Source: Sanderia malayensis | Taxonomy: Eukaryota > Cnidaria > Scyphozoa > Semaeostomeae > Pelagiidae | Assembly (NCBI GenBank): GCA_013076295.1 | Contig: RQOL01000906.1 | Span: forward strand, 3,038,001 to 3,102,000 | Reading direction: 5' to 3' | Length of the DNA: 64,000 bases | Shown: piece by piece, positions 20,699 through 32,895 of the stretch | Layout: every line of letters begins with the position of its first letter | Position numbering within the stretch: the first letter of the stretch is position 1 | Position numbers and translations under genes: made by a program | The notes under the pieces: model-generated | The model's input: only the letters and a program-made list of their open reading frames with translations | What the model was told of the DNA's origin: nothing | The model's database searches: none

Positions 20699-22904
20699 TT
20701 AATCTCCTTTTTTGAATTTTGGTTCAATCAACCCAGGAGCTGGGTCCAAAAATGAAAAATCACTGAGAACTTGATTGAATGCCTCGCATTTCGGGAAATT
20801 TGCACACGGCATTATCCATGGGTAAACAGGCATTTCAAATTGTGACGACCATTTGTTCTTTCGGTTTCTTTGATGTGACTTCATTGCTGTAGAAACATTT
20901 TGAAAAAGTTCCTCCATATAATCGCTTGTTGTGTTTATGAGATTCAATTTCTTTTCTAAGCTGCGTAAAATAGGATATTTCAACATTTGAACATTTCCAT
21001 CACCTACGATAAAAAGGATGATAATCATAATCATCATCAAACCACCAGGAAAGAAACTCAATGCCTGGGTAGACAGGTTGAATCAAACAATGTTAGATAT
21101 AAGGACATAACAAAGCCTATCAGATAAGACCCAACTAAGCCCACCAGGAAGACAACCCAATTAGATCAACTCACCATCAACGTTTGAGAAAATCATTCTT
21201 AAACTTGTGCCAATAGTGATTGAAGGTGTTTTTGTAATGTCAACGTAGTGAAATTGCATTCTATTCATGTAGTTGCATCTGTGTTTATTATGCATTGATT
21301 CATCCACAATGCCTGCTTGCTTTAAATCATAGATCAAAGGTAGTGATATATTATTCTCTTCTCTGTCAGTTGAAGTGGTTAGTAATGGTATAATGTTGCA
21401 TCCAGGGTAGTCATCTTGAGTCATATTTGTCATCAGTTCGAGTATCGTTGGTGTGATGTCAAGAAATGATATCGGAATTGAGCTACGATTACTTTTCGTC
21501 TTAAATCGACTTTGCTTCAAGTAAAGCGGTACTTTCATGCATTCGTGGACTACATCTGAAATTGCAAATTCAGAAAATATCACATAACATCCAGGAAGGT
21601 CGTCATCAAGGAAGGAATATGAAGTTTAGGATTACTTCATGCCCATATATTTGATATGTGATCTTACCTGAAGTATGCACAAGTGACTTTAGATCTCTGC
21701 TTTCATATCCGGCATATCTCATAACAAGGTTTTCAGAACTAAGATCACAGTGTTTATTACCAGTTAAGATAAGCAGAGTTTTATCAGTTAATCCAAGTTC
21801 GTCAAATTTGGCCATAATTTTACCTATGCTCCAATCAAGTTCTTGCAAACTATTATTGAAATATTTTGATGAAAAATGCGGCTCACTCAATTTTAGGTAA
21901 TCCAAATTGACAAAGAAAGGCTGAGATTTCTCAGAAAAGTAATCCAGCAAAGCCATAACGCTTGATGTGAAAAATAATGTCAGATTTTCCATGTGATAGG
22001 GTTGTTCAGCTATCTCGTTCATATGATAAAGCAGACAGCTGGCACTTTTTTGAATTCTGTAAATTTCAAGAAAGGCAAAGAAAACAAACAAACTAACAAA
22101 ACAGAACGGGAGAGAATTTAATATTTCTTTTGATGAAATAACTTTGAAATAATATGCAGAACAAATGCTTATTAGAACGCCAATCAACCATGGAAGAAAA
22201 TTGTAAACAACATCGCTGTAATATTGACCAAAGTGGCGTCCATTTCTCCATTTCGACTCAGAAGATTTTTCCCCCCCGGTACAGCTTTGAGAATGTGAAA
22301 ATGCAACTCCTGTCCAGAAATCAAACCCCCTCTGATGAGGTAAATACATCCCACCTTTGCCATGACCAAGTTTCCAGTAGCCAATAAAAGCAGTTAAATA
22401 ATTTGGTATTTCATCCAACTGTGAATAGATATTTCTAATTGACTCAGCAATGGTGATATGTTGATATTGAAGGCCACCTGTGCTTGCAACGCTAGGTATC
22501 TTAGTAAATGGTAATATCTTTCCCCTGATCATTCCAGTATCAATTGCCGGTAGGCCTGTCAAAATCGTAGACGAACTAGATGTGCTATATAATTCGGAAT
22601 AAGTATGATCAAATAAAAAGCTTTTTGCCTTGAATTTCATGATGTTTGGTAACATTTTTCCCTTCAATTCCTCGCTTTTATTTGAATCAAGAACATCTTG
22701 AAGGTAATTTATATGTTCAATAAAAATTATCATAAAATTTAGGCCTTCATAATTCGGTGGTATTTTTGAAGTAGATTTATGCTCACTTCCAGCAATTTTG
22801 CTCGTAATTGTTTGATTCCTGTCTTCTGACCGGCTTGACCCAAAAATGCATAATGTGAAAAACAAAATACTAGTCAAATAATATCGTCCACAGAAGTTGT
22901 ACAT
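20699..22904 (-). CDS. Steroid sulfatase-like protein with degenerate active site (probable pseudoenzyme)
   Basis: Three exons (about 22904-21668, 21556-21173, 21004-20699) stay open throughout. The frame has a signal peptide (residues 1-26) and the STS-type layout. YLTAFIGYWKLGHG, YLPHQRGFDFWTGVAFSHSQSC, a two-helix membrane hairpin (LPWLIGVLISICSAYYF and LPFCFVSLFVFFAFLEI), ELDWSIGKIMAKFDELGL and a C-terminal YPWIMPCANFPKC correspond to GKWHLG, HHGFNYFYG, the STS hairpin, EMDWSVGQIL and WKPWLQLCC. The catalytic set is replaced. The formylglycine motif CTPSR reads STSSS, and the metal pair DD (MADDLG) reads EH (FIEHIN). GKWHLG reads GYWKLG, and TSDQG reads TGNKH. I therefore infer a catalytically dead homologue. 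Intact frames and splice sites argue against a decayed pseudogene. It may bind a ligand or serve as a membrane scaffold, but its role is unknown. Confidence 0.88.
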
Positions 22905-22965
22905 CTTTTATTTTTGCAAGTTCATAAACTGCAAAATTATTCTAAGAAGTGTTGCAGCCTCGTAT

Positions 22966-24257
22966 TCGGGTTAGGGTTAGGGTATGCGGCATGCGGAGGA
23001 AAAAGGTGGCGAGAATGCGCAGTAGCGTATTTATTGACACTGCGCAGGAGCATATTTGACGTATGAGTGCCTTGCTGAGGCATTGGCCTTAGGGTTAGGG
23101 TTAGGGTTAGGGTATGCGGAGGGGAAAGGTGGTGAGAATGCGCAGTAGCGTATTTATTGGCACTGCGCAGGAGCATATATGACGTGTGAGTGGCTTGGTT
23201 GAGGCATTGGCCTTAGGGTTAGGGTTAGGGTTAGGGTATGCGGAGGAAAAAGGTGGCGAGAATGCGCAGTAGCGTATTTATTGACACTGCGCAGGAGCAT
23301 ATATGACGTATGAGTGCCTTGCTGAGGCATTGGCCTTAGGGTTAGGGTTAGGGTTAGGGTTAGGCTATGCGGAGGAGAAAAGTGGTGAGAATGCGCAGTA
23401 GCGCATTTATTGGCACTGCGCAGGAGCATATATGACGTATGAGTGCCTTGCTGAGGCATTGGCCTTAGGGTTAGGGTTAGGGTTAGGCTATGCGGAGGAG
23501 AAAAGTGGTGAGAATGCGCAGTAGCGCATTTATTGGCACTGCGCAGGAGCATATATGACGTATGAGTGCCTTGCTGAGGAACTGGCCTTAGGGTTAGGGT
23601 TAGGGTTAGGGTTACACTATGCGGAGGAGAAAGGTGGTGAGAATGCGCAGTAGCGTATTTATTGGCACTGCGCAGGAATATATATGACGTATGAGTGCCT
23701 TGCTGAGGAATTGGCCTTAGGGTTAGGGTTAGGGTTAGGGTTACACTATGCGGAGGAGAAAGGTTGTGAGAATGCGCAGTGGCGTATTTATTGGCACTGC
23801 GCAGGAGTATATATGACGTGTGAGTGGCTTGGTTGAGGCATTGGCTTTAGGGTTCGGGTTAGGGTTAGGGTTAGGGTTAGGCTATGCGGAGGAGAAAAGT
23901 GGTGAGAATGCGCAGTAGCGCATTTATTGGCACTGCGCAGGAGCATATATGACGTATGAGTGCCTTGCTGAGGAACTGGCCTTAGGGTTAGGGTTAGGGT
24001 TAGGGTTACACTATGCGGAGGAGAAAGGTTGTGAGAATGCGCAGTAGCGTATTTATTGGCACTGCGCAGGAGTATATATGACGTGTGAGTGGCTTGGTTG
24101 AGGCATTGGCCTTAGGGTTAGGGTTAGGGTTAGGGTTAGGCTATGCGGAGGAGAAAAGTGGTGAGAATGCGCAGTAGCGCATTTATTTGCACTGCGCAGG
24201 AGCATATTTAACGTATGAGTGCCTTGCTGAGGCATTGGCCTTAGTGTTAGGGTTGTC
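22966..24257 (+). repeat. Satellite array with interspersed telomeric TTAGGG repeats (array 1)
   Basis: About ten head-to-tail units of roughly 123-130 bp. Each has GGCC followed by three to five TTAGGG hexamers and a ~100 bp body containing TATGCGGAGGA, AAAGGTGGTGAGAATGCGCAG and CACTGCGCAGGAGCATATA, then TGACGTATGAGTGCCTTG. Successive GGCC positions near 23081, 23205, 23328 and 23457 are 124, 123 and 129 bp apart. Most length differences are one or more hexamers. The body holds an inverted pair TGCGCAGT/ACTGCGCA. Open frames on the minus strand (repeating MLLRSANK...TLTLTL) are repeat artefacts, not genes. Confidence 0.95.
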
Positions 24258-24316
24258 TAGACTTTCCCGTCACCATGACAGTAACTCTAGAACGAGGCTT
24301 CATAATTTTTTCAAAA

Positions 24317-27300
24317 ATGGCGGATCGAGGTGGCAATACTCCTGCTAATGTTTCACAAGTTTTTGATATTTCTTCCATGGTTTCTGTGACTGTAGAGCAT
24401 CTTGAGGAGTTAGGTAAGTATATTCAATGTTAAAACGCAATTCAGTATACAGGTATACTTCACTGACACTTATTGACCATACCATCATATGTCTTTATGT
24501 TAGAAAACAGGCTTCAAAGTTACAACAACTATGATGATAATTTATCATCGACCTCTAACGCTGAAATCATCGATTTAGTCATTACAGCACTTCGTAATCT
24601 GGTAAGCTATTTCTCGTACAATGTAATTGCGTTGCTCTGCATTTGATATTTGGTTTTATTGAGACTATCTGTATGTTCTTTTGGTTTACATCTGAAGGAT
24701 GTTGAAAGACTTAAGCAGCACGAGGAGTTAGAAGCAGAGACCATCAAAGCAAGTGTACACAGACACAAACTTGCACCATTTGCTGAAGATATAGAAAATG
24801 AAATCAGAGGTGTGTCAAGTATTTAAGAGTTATTTATTAGGTAGCACTTTTTTGAGGTACACAGGGGTGAAATGGCTTGATTAGAGTTTGTTTTTCAAGA
24901 TGTTTCTAATATTGTCTATATTTATGTATTTGCAGGAGCTGTTACTGCAGCCAGAGAATCTAATGATGCAGAAATACAAAATCTCCAGGTAAGTTGATTG
25001 TTATGTGTAGAAACACACATAAGCATGAATGATGCATCACTTTTAGTTTGATGTAGTTTTTCATGCTTTGTTATTTATGTGTGATACTTGTTTTTCAGAG
25101 TAAAATTGATAATATTTTACAAGAAACTCAAGCTTTGGAGCACAAACATAAATTATTGACAGTTGAAAACTGTGCTCTTGAGTATGTTGAATTTGCTTTC
25201 TATTATAACTATGATCACCATCATTATGACTTGCAGTATTGCAGCTTTTTTATGTCATATTTTAATTGAGGTAATATATTTTTTCAGACCTGAAAGGGAT
25301 CAGTTGACATTAAAACATGGAAAAATGGTTGCACTTCTCAATCAAACACTAACAGACAGAGCAAAGTAAATATCTATCCCTTGATTTTTTGAATGTTTTG
25401 CTTGTTAATATCTTCCCCATCATTTTTGATTGGTTTGTGTTGAACACCATTCTTGCCATGATTTTTATGCTCAATGGAAAAGCTAATAGAACACTAGTTT
25501 CATCAAAAGGCTTCTTTAAGCCTATGGGAAATAAACTCTTGTGTACTTTGTGTGAGATTCTGTGAAAGTGAATCAGTTTGAATTGACATCGGCTTATTTT
25601 CTAGCATGCAAATCAAACTAAATGATACCAGAGATGAGCTGAGGGACAGCTATCAAAAGGTGTTTGAAATTAGATTTTCGCATTTGCATCTGTGCATACC
25701 AATATTGAGAACAATTGGAAAGTTTTTACGCCTTTTTTGTTTGTTGTAAAACTGAAGTATAATATGATTGTTGTTAACAGATACGGGATTTGGAAGGTGC
25801 ACTTGATGATATTGATGTTGAGATGAAGGAAGATAAGGAAGAAGCAAGAGTTGAAAAAGAAAAATTAGAAAATTCTGTTGTGAGTTTTTTTTATCTTATC
25901 ACTTGCTTATAATGCATTATTTAATTCACATATTTTACGATGAAGAATGCATTAAAAGTGGTAATGGATTTGGTTTTATAGGCAGAAACAAAGAAAAAGG
26001 TCCAAGAACAAGCATCTGCCAATCTTTTAAAATCAAGGTGAGCAAAAAAATGTTCTACTAGAAGTTTTCTTTTTATGTCATTTTAGAAAGAAAGGCTTCT
26101 CTCTTTCAGGTGAAAAGGCATGTGTGTTAACATTATTATTTTCAATCTTAAGGGAGATTAAAAAGGTCCAGGCCGAATTGGCTGAAAAAGAACTCCAATT
26201 AGACGATACAAAAAAGGTTCATTTACTTGTTCAAAATTTATATTTCAATTCACCAAATGTTTTTTCATATTGTCTTTTATGTAGTACATTTAAATATATC
26301 TGCTATCCATTGATCTCTCAGAAAATACGTAAGTGTGAAACATCAAGATCGCGATTAGAAGCAAATCAAGTTCATATTAATCGCCAACTTCAGAGGGAAG
26401 TGAGAGAGAATGCTGCTCTTACTCAAGAAGGGTATGCGTCGTTTCTCAATCATTCGTTTTAATCAATTTTGAAGCATTTAATCATCAATGTCATTGTTTA
26501 CATGTACATTGATATTTTGCAGAATGAAAATACTTGAAGTTGGAACAGGAAGCTCGCAGAAACTGATAAGCACTCAGAATGAATTGAACGAAACAAAATA
26601 TGCTGTAACTATTTTTATTATCAGATTTTGCATTGAACTCTCTTGATGCTCCATATTTGCTTTTGATAAGCATCATAATGTATTTGACCAATTTCTCGTT
26701 TTATTTAGATTGAGTCAGAAATGTCAAAGGCGGCAGATGATTATGCAAGATTGCATGCGGAAAAAGTCAAACTTTCCAACGGTTAGTTAGTTGCAATCAA
26801 CGATCAATCCTTTAAGCTTGCATTTATTTTATGCTATTTCTTGTTTAACTATTACTTATATTTTAGAGCTTGAAGTTGCAAGATCTTGTGGAACAAAAGA
26901 GCAGGATGAGGCAGATACAGCCCAGAAAAAGTAAGTGATTAATATGATAATCATTAATTATTTCAGTCATTAACCATAGTGATTAATGCAATTAAGCATC
27001 CGGATGATTAATAATCAATAATAATGATAGCTGATAATCATTTAATGATTTAGAATGAAGTAATTGTTGCTTTTTTCTTCAGTTTAAGATCTGCAAAAGA
27101 CGAATTGCTTTCTCAAAATGATGAATGCTCAAGACTGAAAAGGGCAAATACAGAGCTTGAATCAAACATTGAGCAACTATTGCAAGACCATCAGTGGGTT
27201 GATCTTCATTTTATTTCATATTTAGTAAGCTAAACTTGTCATTGATTAGTTGTGGATTGTTGTATGTTTCTTTAATTGCATGACAACTGTAATGATCTCA

Positions 27301-29610
27301 TTTTTATGTTGAATATTTTGATTTTGTAGGGCGATTGTAGAGCTGCTTAACAAACAAATCAATGATGCGACTGTGAATCTTGCTGCTGAACGCAAAGAAA
27401 GGTGACTAAAATATTCTAGCTTACATCTGCTCCAACTTACTTGTTTATACGTGTTTCTAAGATTGTCATAGCAGAGTATGCTTTAAATTTTTTGGGTTGA
27501 AGTCGATGAGATAAAATCCCTCAACTTATGTATTATGATAACAGTGAAAAATGTTTGCGTCAATTTTCTATAATTGGTTTGCAATTTATTTGATTGAAGG
27601 TTGACATTGTCCTTTTCAGACAATTATTGCAAAACAGACGAGACAAGACTACGAAAGAAACTAATGAATTTAAAACCGAATATGGCAAACTTATGGCTGG
27701 TGTTACAAAGAAAATAACTGAAGGAAAAACAGAGCATCAAAAGCTAACAGAACTGGTAGGATTGATATAAATCTATTTGAATATAGGAAATAATTTTATG
27801 TTAGCTTTGGAGTTTTATGTGTATTTTGGTATGTTTTGCACAACTATAACCATATATACAAATAGTAATGGAAATAACTATTATTTACTATTGCATACTT
27901 CAGGGACTGGTACTTCAAAGAAGTTTGAAACAAGATGAGATTGATATAATTGATAAACAGAAGCAGTTGAAAAAATCGAAGAAAGAATATTCTAATATGC
28001 AGAAAGATTTAAAGGCAGAAATTAAAAAATTAGAGGTAATTAGTATGTTTACAACTGTCTGGCAATTTTAGATATTTGCTGGTGCTTTGGCGATGAACAG
28101 TTTCTGATTATCTTTATTGTAGGAAAGTTTAGATAAATTAAAGAATGATGTTGCAAAGAAGAATGAATCAATTGCTTCGAAAATGGTACAGTATTCTTTT
28201 TTGTTTTACTTTAACCTATTGCTTACTTTGAAATTGCTTATTTTTTTTAAAGTTGCATTTTATCTAGCCAAAGTTTGAAGATCTTGAAAAGACGTTTGAA
28301 AGAAAGACTTCTGAATTTGAGGAGATGAAAAAATACATTGTTGGTACGACTTAAATAAAATCTCAAATGTTCTTAAGTGGTTGCGACGAATACAATATTG
28401 TAATATTATTTTCTTTATGTTTGTATAATTGCAGTAGCAGCGTGATTTATTTGCTCTTTTTCTTTTAGATTTAAAGAACAAAAAATCTGGCATTGAATCA
28501 TTAATTGAAAGAACAAACAATGAAATAGTTAAAATGAAAGAGCCTCAAGTATGCTTTATTATTTTATTTACTCCTCAATTGCGACTGCAGGGACACTTAG
28601 TATAGTCTTCCACGTTTCATAGCTTGTTGTACTCTATTATTATATAAGCTTCATTATTATATGATTCAATCAACGGTTTATTTTTTACTTTTAGAATTCT
28701 ATAAAGACCAAGTTGGAAGGGGATCGAAAAAAGTATTTAGTCAATTTGAAGAAGCAAACAGATGAAGTGAAGAATAGAGAACATGAAATTTTTCTTGCTG
28801 GGCAAAGATTAAACATGGTTAATAAAGAAAACGAAAGGATGAAACAAGTAAGCGTTATATGTATCTTAATTCAAATTAAACCTTTGTGGACATTTTTATT
28901 CATTTTTCCAAGTGTTAATACTCGAAATTTTGTTAGGCGATGTCAAATTTTCACGACGAGGCAAATTTCATGCAGTTCAGACGATTGGCTTTAATTGATG
29001 GCAAATCAAACATAGAGAAAGATATCATCAAATATAATAGTGCGTGAAATAATATTACAACAGATTACATGTTCTTGTTTTTTACTATTCTCTCGTCTTA
29101 TTTCCAAGATATATATTATTTTTCTAGTATAACTATATAGCTTCCTTGTACAACAATTGATTGCCTGGTTTTACAGGTTGGCTCGATGAGAAATGGGTCG
29201 AGGATAAGAGAATTGACAGGGTATGATGCAGATATTTTGAAATCTATAGATTGAGCTTCGTTTTTTACCAATATGTACTGAGTTTTAGAAAGGTTGTTAA
29301 AATAAATTGATTAAATTTAACAGGAGTATTACAAAAGAGACAAACCATTTATTGACGATTTAAAGCAAATTCAAGAAAATGCTTCAAAGAGAGAAGAGAA
29401 GTAAGCAAGCAAACCTTTATCATCAATTATTATTACTTTGATATTCATTGATAATTGGATATCAAAAGATGGTGCAAGCTATTTTGATAAGCTATGAGTT
29501 TTTAATTGATGTTATTTTTACGAAGGGTTGAGGAAGTGAGTGAGAAAATAGAAGAACAATTGAACATCCTGGCTGATTTTGTGAACGGTGTTGCAGGTTT
29601 GCGATCGTAG
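24317..29610 (+). CDS. Long coiled-coil protein, CCDC175-like, many small exons
   Basis: About 20 short exons encode a protein of roughly 700 residues. The start ATG (24317) opens MADRGGNTPANVSQVFDISS. Further exons read ETQALEHKHKLLTVENCALE, PERDQLTLKHGKMVALLNQT, IRDLEGALDDIDVEMKEDKE, RLEANQVHINRQLQREVREN, LLQNRRDKTTKETNEFKTEY, DIIDKQKQLKKSKKEYSNMQ, NREHEIFLAGQRLNMVNKEN, SWLDEKWVEDKRIDREYYKR and a final ILADFVNGVAGLRS-stop. Almost the whole product is heptad-rich coiled coil with no enzymatic motif. The block KHGKMVALLNQTL plus the overall layout resembles vertebrate CCDC175, but coiled coils align easily, so the name is tentative. The start lies only 60 bp from satellite array 1, so the promoter probably lies in or against the repeat. 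Confidence 0.8.
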
Positions 29611-29958
29611 AGGAAAGTACTTTTCTTTATTTTATTCACTCAATATTATTATTATTTTCTGAGTGTTTCTTGTTTGGGGCTTGACTCGATCTGCGAACAA
29701 TGCAATGACCAACTATACTGAGGAGTCACAATTATCAATGAGGATAACTGAAATTGTTATCAAACGAATTCATTTTATATTTATACTACCCACAAATGCA
29801 TTTCCTCAAAAACTTACAATGTTGCGATAAAATAATAGTAAGCAAAATCTAAGGAAAGCTAGTTTGCTTTCCTCAATTGTTATAATTCATGTCATTAATT
29901 GTGATTGATTTAATTGCAATTGCAAAACTTAAATAAACAGTCTGGAATGCTGGAAAAA
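29611..29958. other. Convergent gap between the coiled-coil gene and CFAP36
   Basis: A 348 bp AT-rich spacer should carry both 3' UTRs, including AATAAA-like signals (for example aaataaac near 29931-29938). No gene is seen. Confidence 0.4.
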
Positions 29959-31734
29959 TTATTTGTACAATACTTCTTTTTTCAATCGTTCTGCTAATGC
30001 TTTTCTCATCTCCAAATTATCTGATTCATTTTTATCAGTGGGTTTCGTTGTTGCTGTTGTATGATTGCCACTGACTGCCTGACGTGCAACCCGTGCTGAC
30101 GTGGGACGTTTTGGTTGGGTTTTTGAATACGTATCTAACCTCTTCTCTCTTTCTTTGTTCTTCAAAGCAAGAAGTGAATCTCTTTGTTTCTGTAAATATC
30201 TTTCTCTGCTCGCCAAATCTTCAGCAGTGGGTTTTTCCTTGAATTATAAATATCATCACCATCTTATTAACAATCATTGAGTTTGTCAATAGAATTGTGT
30301 AAAACAATTAATAAATAATAAGGCATTACTGGTTTTGATGTAGAGGATTTTGATGAATTCGAATCAGCTTCTGATTTTGCACTGAGCAACCAGCTGGCAG
30401 CTGCATCAGCCGGAGTAACTGATTTCAACGGAGGTAATTCTTTGCTTTTCTTTACTTCTGTTGATGATGCTGATATCTTGTCTGTGGTAGATGGTTTTGA
30501 TTTTGTCACAGCTGCTTCTTTTCTTTCTTGTCCAACGGGACTTTTCTCTACTTGAATTGACGGTGTCTCTGTTTGAATTCTGACCACAACAACCTTTTTC
30601 ATTTCTTCTCTTTTCTCCTCAGCTTTCTCCGTCAGACTGCAAAAAGAGAAAAATTGCCATTAAAGATATTTTAGATTAAATTTATGCTAAGCAAAGCATT
30701 TTAAATGAAATGAGCAGATAATGCAAATGGTAAGCAACTTACATTTTTACATTATCTTCATGCGAATCCACAAATAACTTTGCAATATCCTTATCTTTAC
30801 TATCATCATGAACAACTGACTCTTTTTGCATGGTTTCATACTCAAGCTTTGATTGTCTTAATACTGATTTCAAAATTTCATCTTCTTCAGTTGCTACTGC
30901 TGGTGATACAACTTGTTTGGGTTTCTCTTCTGATGGTTTCTCATTCTTCTTACTTTCCTGCTGTTGGTGTATAAGTTGTAATGCCTGAAGCTCCAAGTCG
31001 ATGTTACGTTGCACCATCATCCGTTTGTAGATTTCAAAATCTTCTGTGGCCCAAATTTGTTCAAAAACCACCTGAAAAGCAACCAAAAATTGCAGTGAAA
31101 CGGAATTTTGCATCCATATTGGTTACTTATGATTCAATTACACAACCTATTACCTGCATTTGTGGTCTGTTTTGTACAGCAGGTGCTTTGCAAGCTTGAA
31201 CAAACTGTTCTTCTGTAATGCCAACGTCTTTTAAATAACTTGACAGCAAATCTTCTACCTTAAGGGTGGAAATAACAATTATACAAAGCAATTTGCAAAG
31301 TCACACAGCAATTTTAATCATAAATATTTCTTTCGTCCTGGTCTCATGTTGTTTAACAGTTTATTTCAATTTCAAAACAGGAGGATTCAAATAAGGATAA
31401 AAAATAAGATTGCATTACCAGATATTTGTATTCTTTGTGGCTATCAATCCATGAATGGCAATTTTCTTCACTTGGGTCAAATACTAAAATTAACCCAATT
31501 GCTTTTTTAAACTCAGTTATTCATAGATGCAAACACATTAATATGCATGTTGTTGGGCCTAAGCTAAAAGTAATCAAGCATGTGAAGAAGTATTTAGCTC
31601 AGAATATATCAAGTAAAAGACAACCAACCAATGCAGTTTTTTTCCACAAAACTCATAATAGGTATCTGCCACATTGGCGATGTAAGAAACCCGATAACTC
31701 CATCGTAAACAAATTCCCAATCACCACTTTCCAT
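29959..31734 (-). CDS. CFAP36: Cilia- and flagella-associated protein 36 (BART-like domain)
   Basis: CFAP36 (CCDC104) is a ciliary protein whose N-terminal BART-like domain binds the small GTPase ARL3. The chosen start (31732-31734) gives MESGDWEFVYDGVIGFLTSP, then MWQIPIMSFVEKNCIG, aligned with the human [25 protein letters not shown]. Following exons give FDPSEENCHSWIDSHKEYKY, VEDLLSSYLKDVGITEEQFV, VVFEQIWATEDFEIYKRMMV and RNIDLELQALQLIHQQQE, all matching the BART-like domain. EDEILKSVLRQSKLEYETMQ corresponds to the conserved helix after it. The C-terminal half is low-complexity Ser/Lys/Glu, then LASRERYLQKQRDSLLALKN and a final KALAERLKKEVLYK-stop, matching LAEKLKEEVINK. An upstream in-frame extension to 31791 exists, but the shorter start fits the family. 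The last codons lie tail to tail with the coiled-coil gene. Confidence 0.92.
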
Positions 31735-32520
31735 CTTGCAGCTGTTCCCCGATGCTATCAGCTGATTACATAGAAGATCAAACAAAAACATGGCTCTTTC
31801 TATAACATCTTTAATGACGTCATTGAATAATCAAATCGAGGCAAAGATATTTCGTGATCGAGACTGACTCGTTCCAGGTCGAATTCAAAGGTCATCATCT
31901 TTCTTTTTGGATTTTAGCGGCTTGCTGTCAAGATGTCCGAAGAAAATTCAGGAATACCAAAGAATTAAACATCACTCAGGGTAAGCATTTTTTATATTAC
32001 ACTTTCATTCGTTTGCTTATCTATTATCAAACAGCTATATTTAAGGTTAAGCCCTGGTTTTTCAAAAATGCTCGCCGAGAATATTGCCCCAGAAGTTTGC
32101 TTTTTTCGTGCTTCGAAATATTATTTGCTAGAATTGGGCCTAAATACTAAATTTGCACCTTCGTCTTTGTCTAAACATAATTACTTTCTTTGCCTGAGTT
32201 GTTTGATGGAATTGGTAAGGTCTTGTTAGTGACTTTCGTTTCGTTATTTGCAGGTTTTTGATGAAAGTTTGCAGAATTTTTGTCAGCAAAAGACTTGAAG
32301 ACGAGGCAAATCTTGGACAATAAATTACTAGAAATATTACATATATCGTTATCTTTCTCACAAACTGATGTCAAATTTATTACATAAAAACCTAGGGCTT
32401 GTATGTTTTCTTTGCGGCATAATTTAGGATTGTGGATAGGGACTTCTGCTTCATGATAGGCTAAGCGTAATTTAATAGCGCGATAGGCTAAATGGAAGGT
32501 GGGTGGGTTATTATGGGTGG
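31735..32520. other. Spacer upstream of CFAP36
   Basis: No convincing gene is seen. It should contain the CFAP36 promoter near 31735-31900. Minus-strand ORFs here have no family features and overlap the repeat-rich zone that follows. Confidence 0.35.
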
Positions 32521-32540
32521 CTAAACTGGGGTTGGGGGAG

Positions 32541-32579
32541 CCGCGTGAGCTGCAAGACGGTGCAAGGCAGCTCACGCGG
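32541..32579. repeat. GC-rich perfect hairpin
   Basis: CCGCGTGAGCTGC (32541-32553) is followed by a 13 bp loop and its exact inverse GCAGCTCACGCGG (32567-32579). A second, shorter GC-rich pair (GCAGGG...CCCTGC) follows near 32589-32608. The local GC content contrasts with the AT-rich surroundings. It directly precedes dispersed repeat copy A, so it may be the terminal structure of that element. Confidence 0.8.
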
Positions 32580-32684
32580 TTTTTAGTCGCAGGGGTAGAT
32601 CGCCCTGCGGCTGCTGGTTTCTCCCGGACGCTCTGTTCCGTAAAAGGTGGGAGGAAGTGAAGTTTAATATGATTAAAATACCCC

Positions 32685-32895
32685 CGTCTCATCCACCATG
32701 CCCGGCCGTTTTTCTTTGTGGGGGGTCGTTATGTGTCTTGCATTGTGTGATCCCCATTCCTGTCCCCCCGGTTAATTTTATTGTCGAGTCCTTGAATTCC
32801 GACTGCATTCTGTCTGGCAAGGAAATATTGATATCCATAATGCAACTCAATCACAGTTTTTACCACAATCAATATCCAAGTTCATTGTCCCGAGA
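32685..32895 (+). repeat. Dispersed repeat, copy A
   Basis: This segment is similar to the reverse complement of 34290-34515. Shared words include CATCTCATCCACCA, TTTCTTTGTGGGG, TGTCTTGCATTGT and AATATCCAAGTTC. Both copies keep a similar plus-sense reading (HPPCPAVFLC / HPPLPSRWFF, VLHC), hinting at remains of a coding transposable element. I cannot assign a family. Confidence 0.65.

Noticed and set aside
20699..22904. Calling the sulfatase-like locus an ordinary active arylsulfatase
   Set aside because: The formylglycine motif and metal ligands are absent.
22937..24235. Minus-strand ORFs with repeated MLLRSANKYATAHSHH and TLTLTL text
   Set aside because: They are frame artefacts of satellite array 1 (TTAGGG read in reverse gives TLTLTL); there is no splice or start context.
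32171..32692. 173-residue minus-strand ORF
   Set aside because: Overlaps the GC hairpin and repeat copy A, low complexity of biased composition, and no family features.
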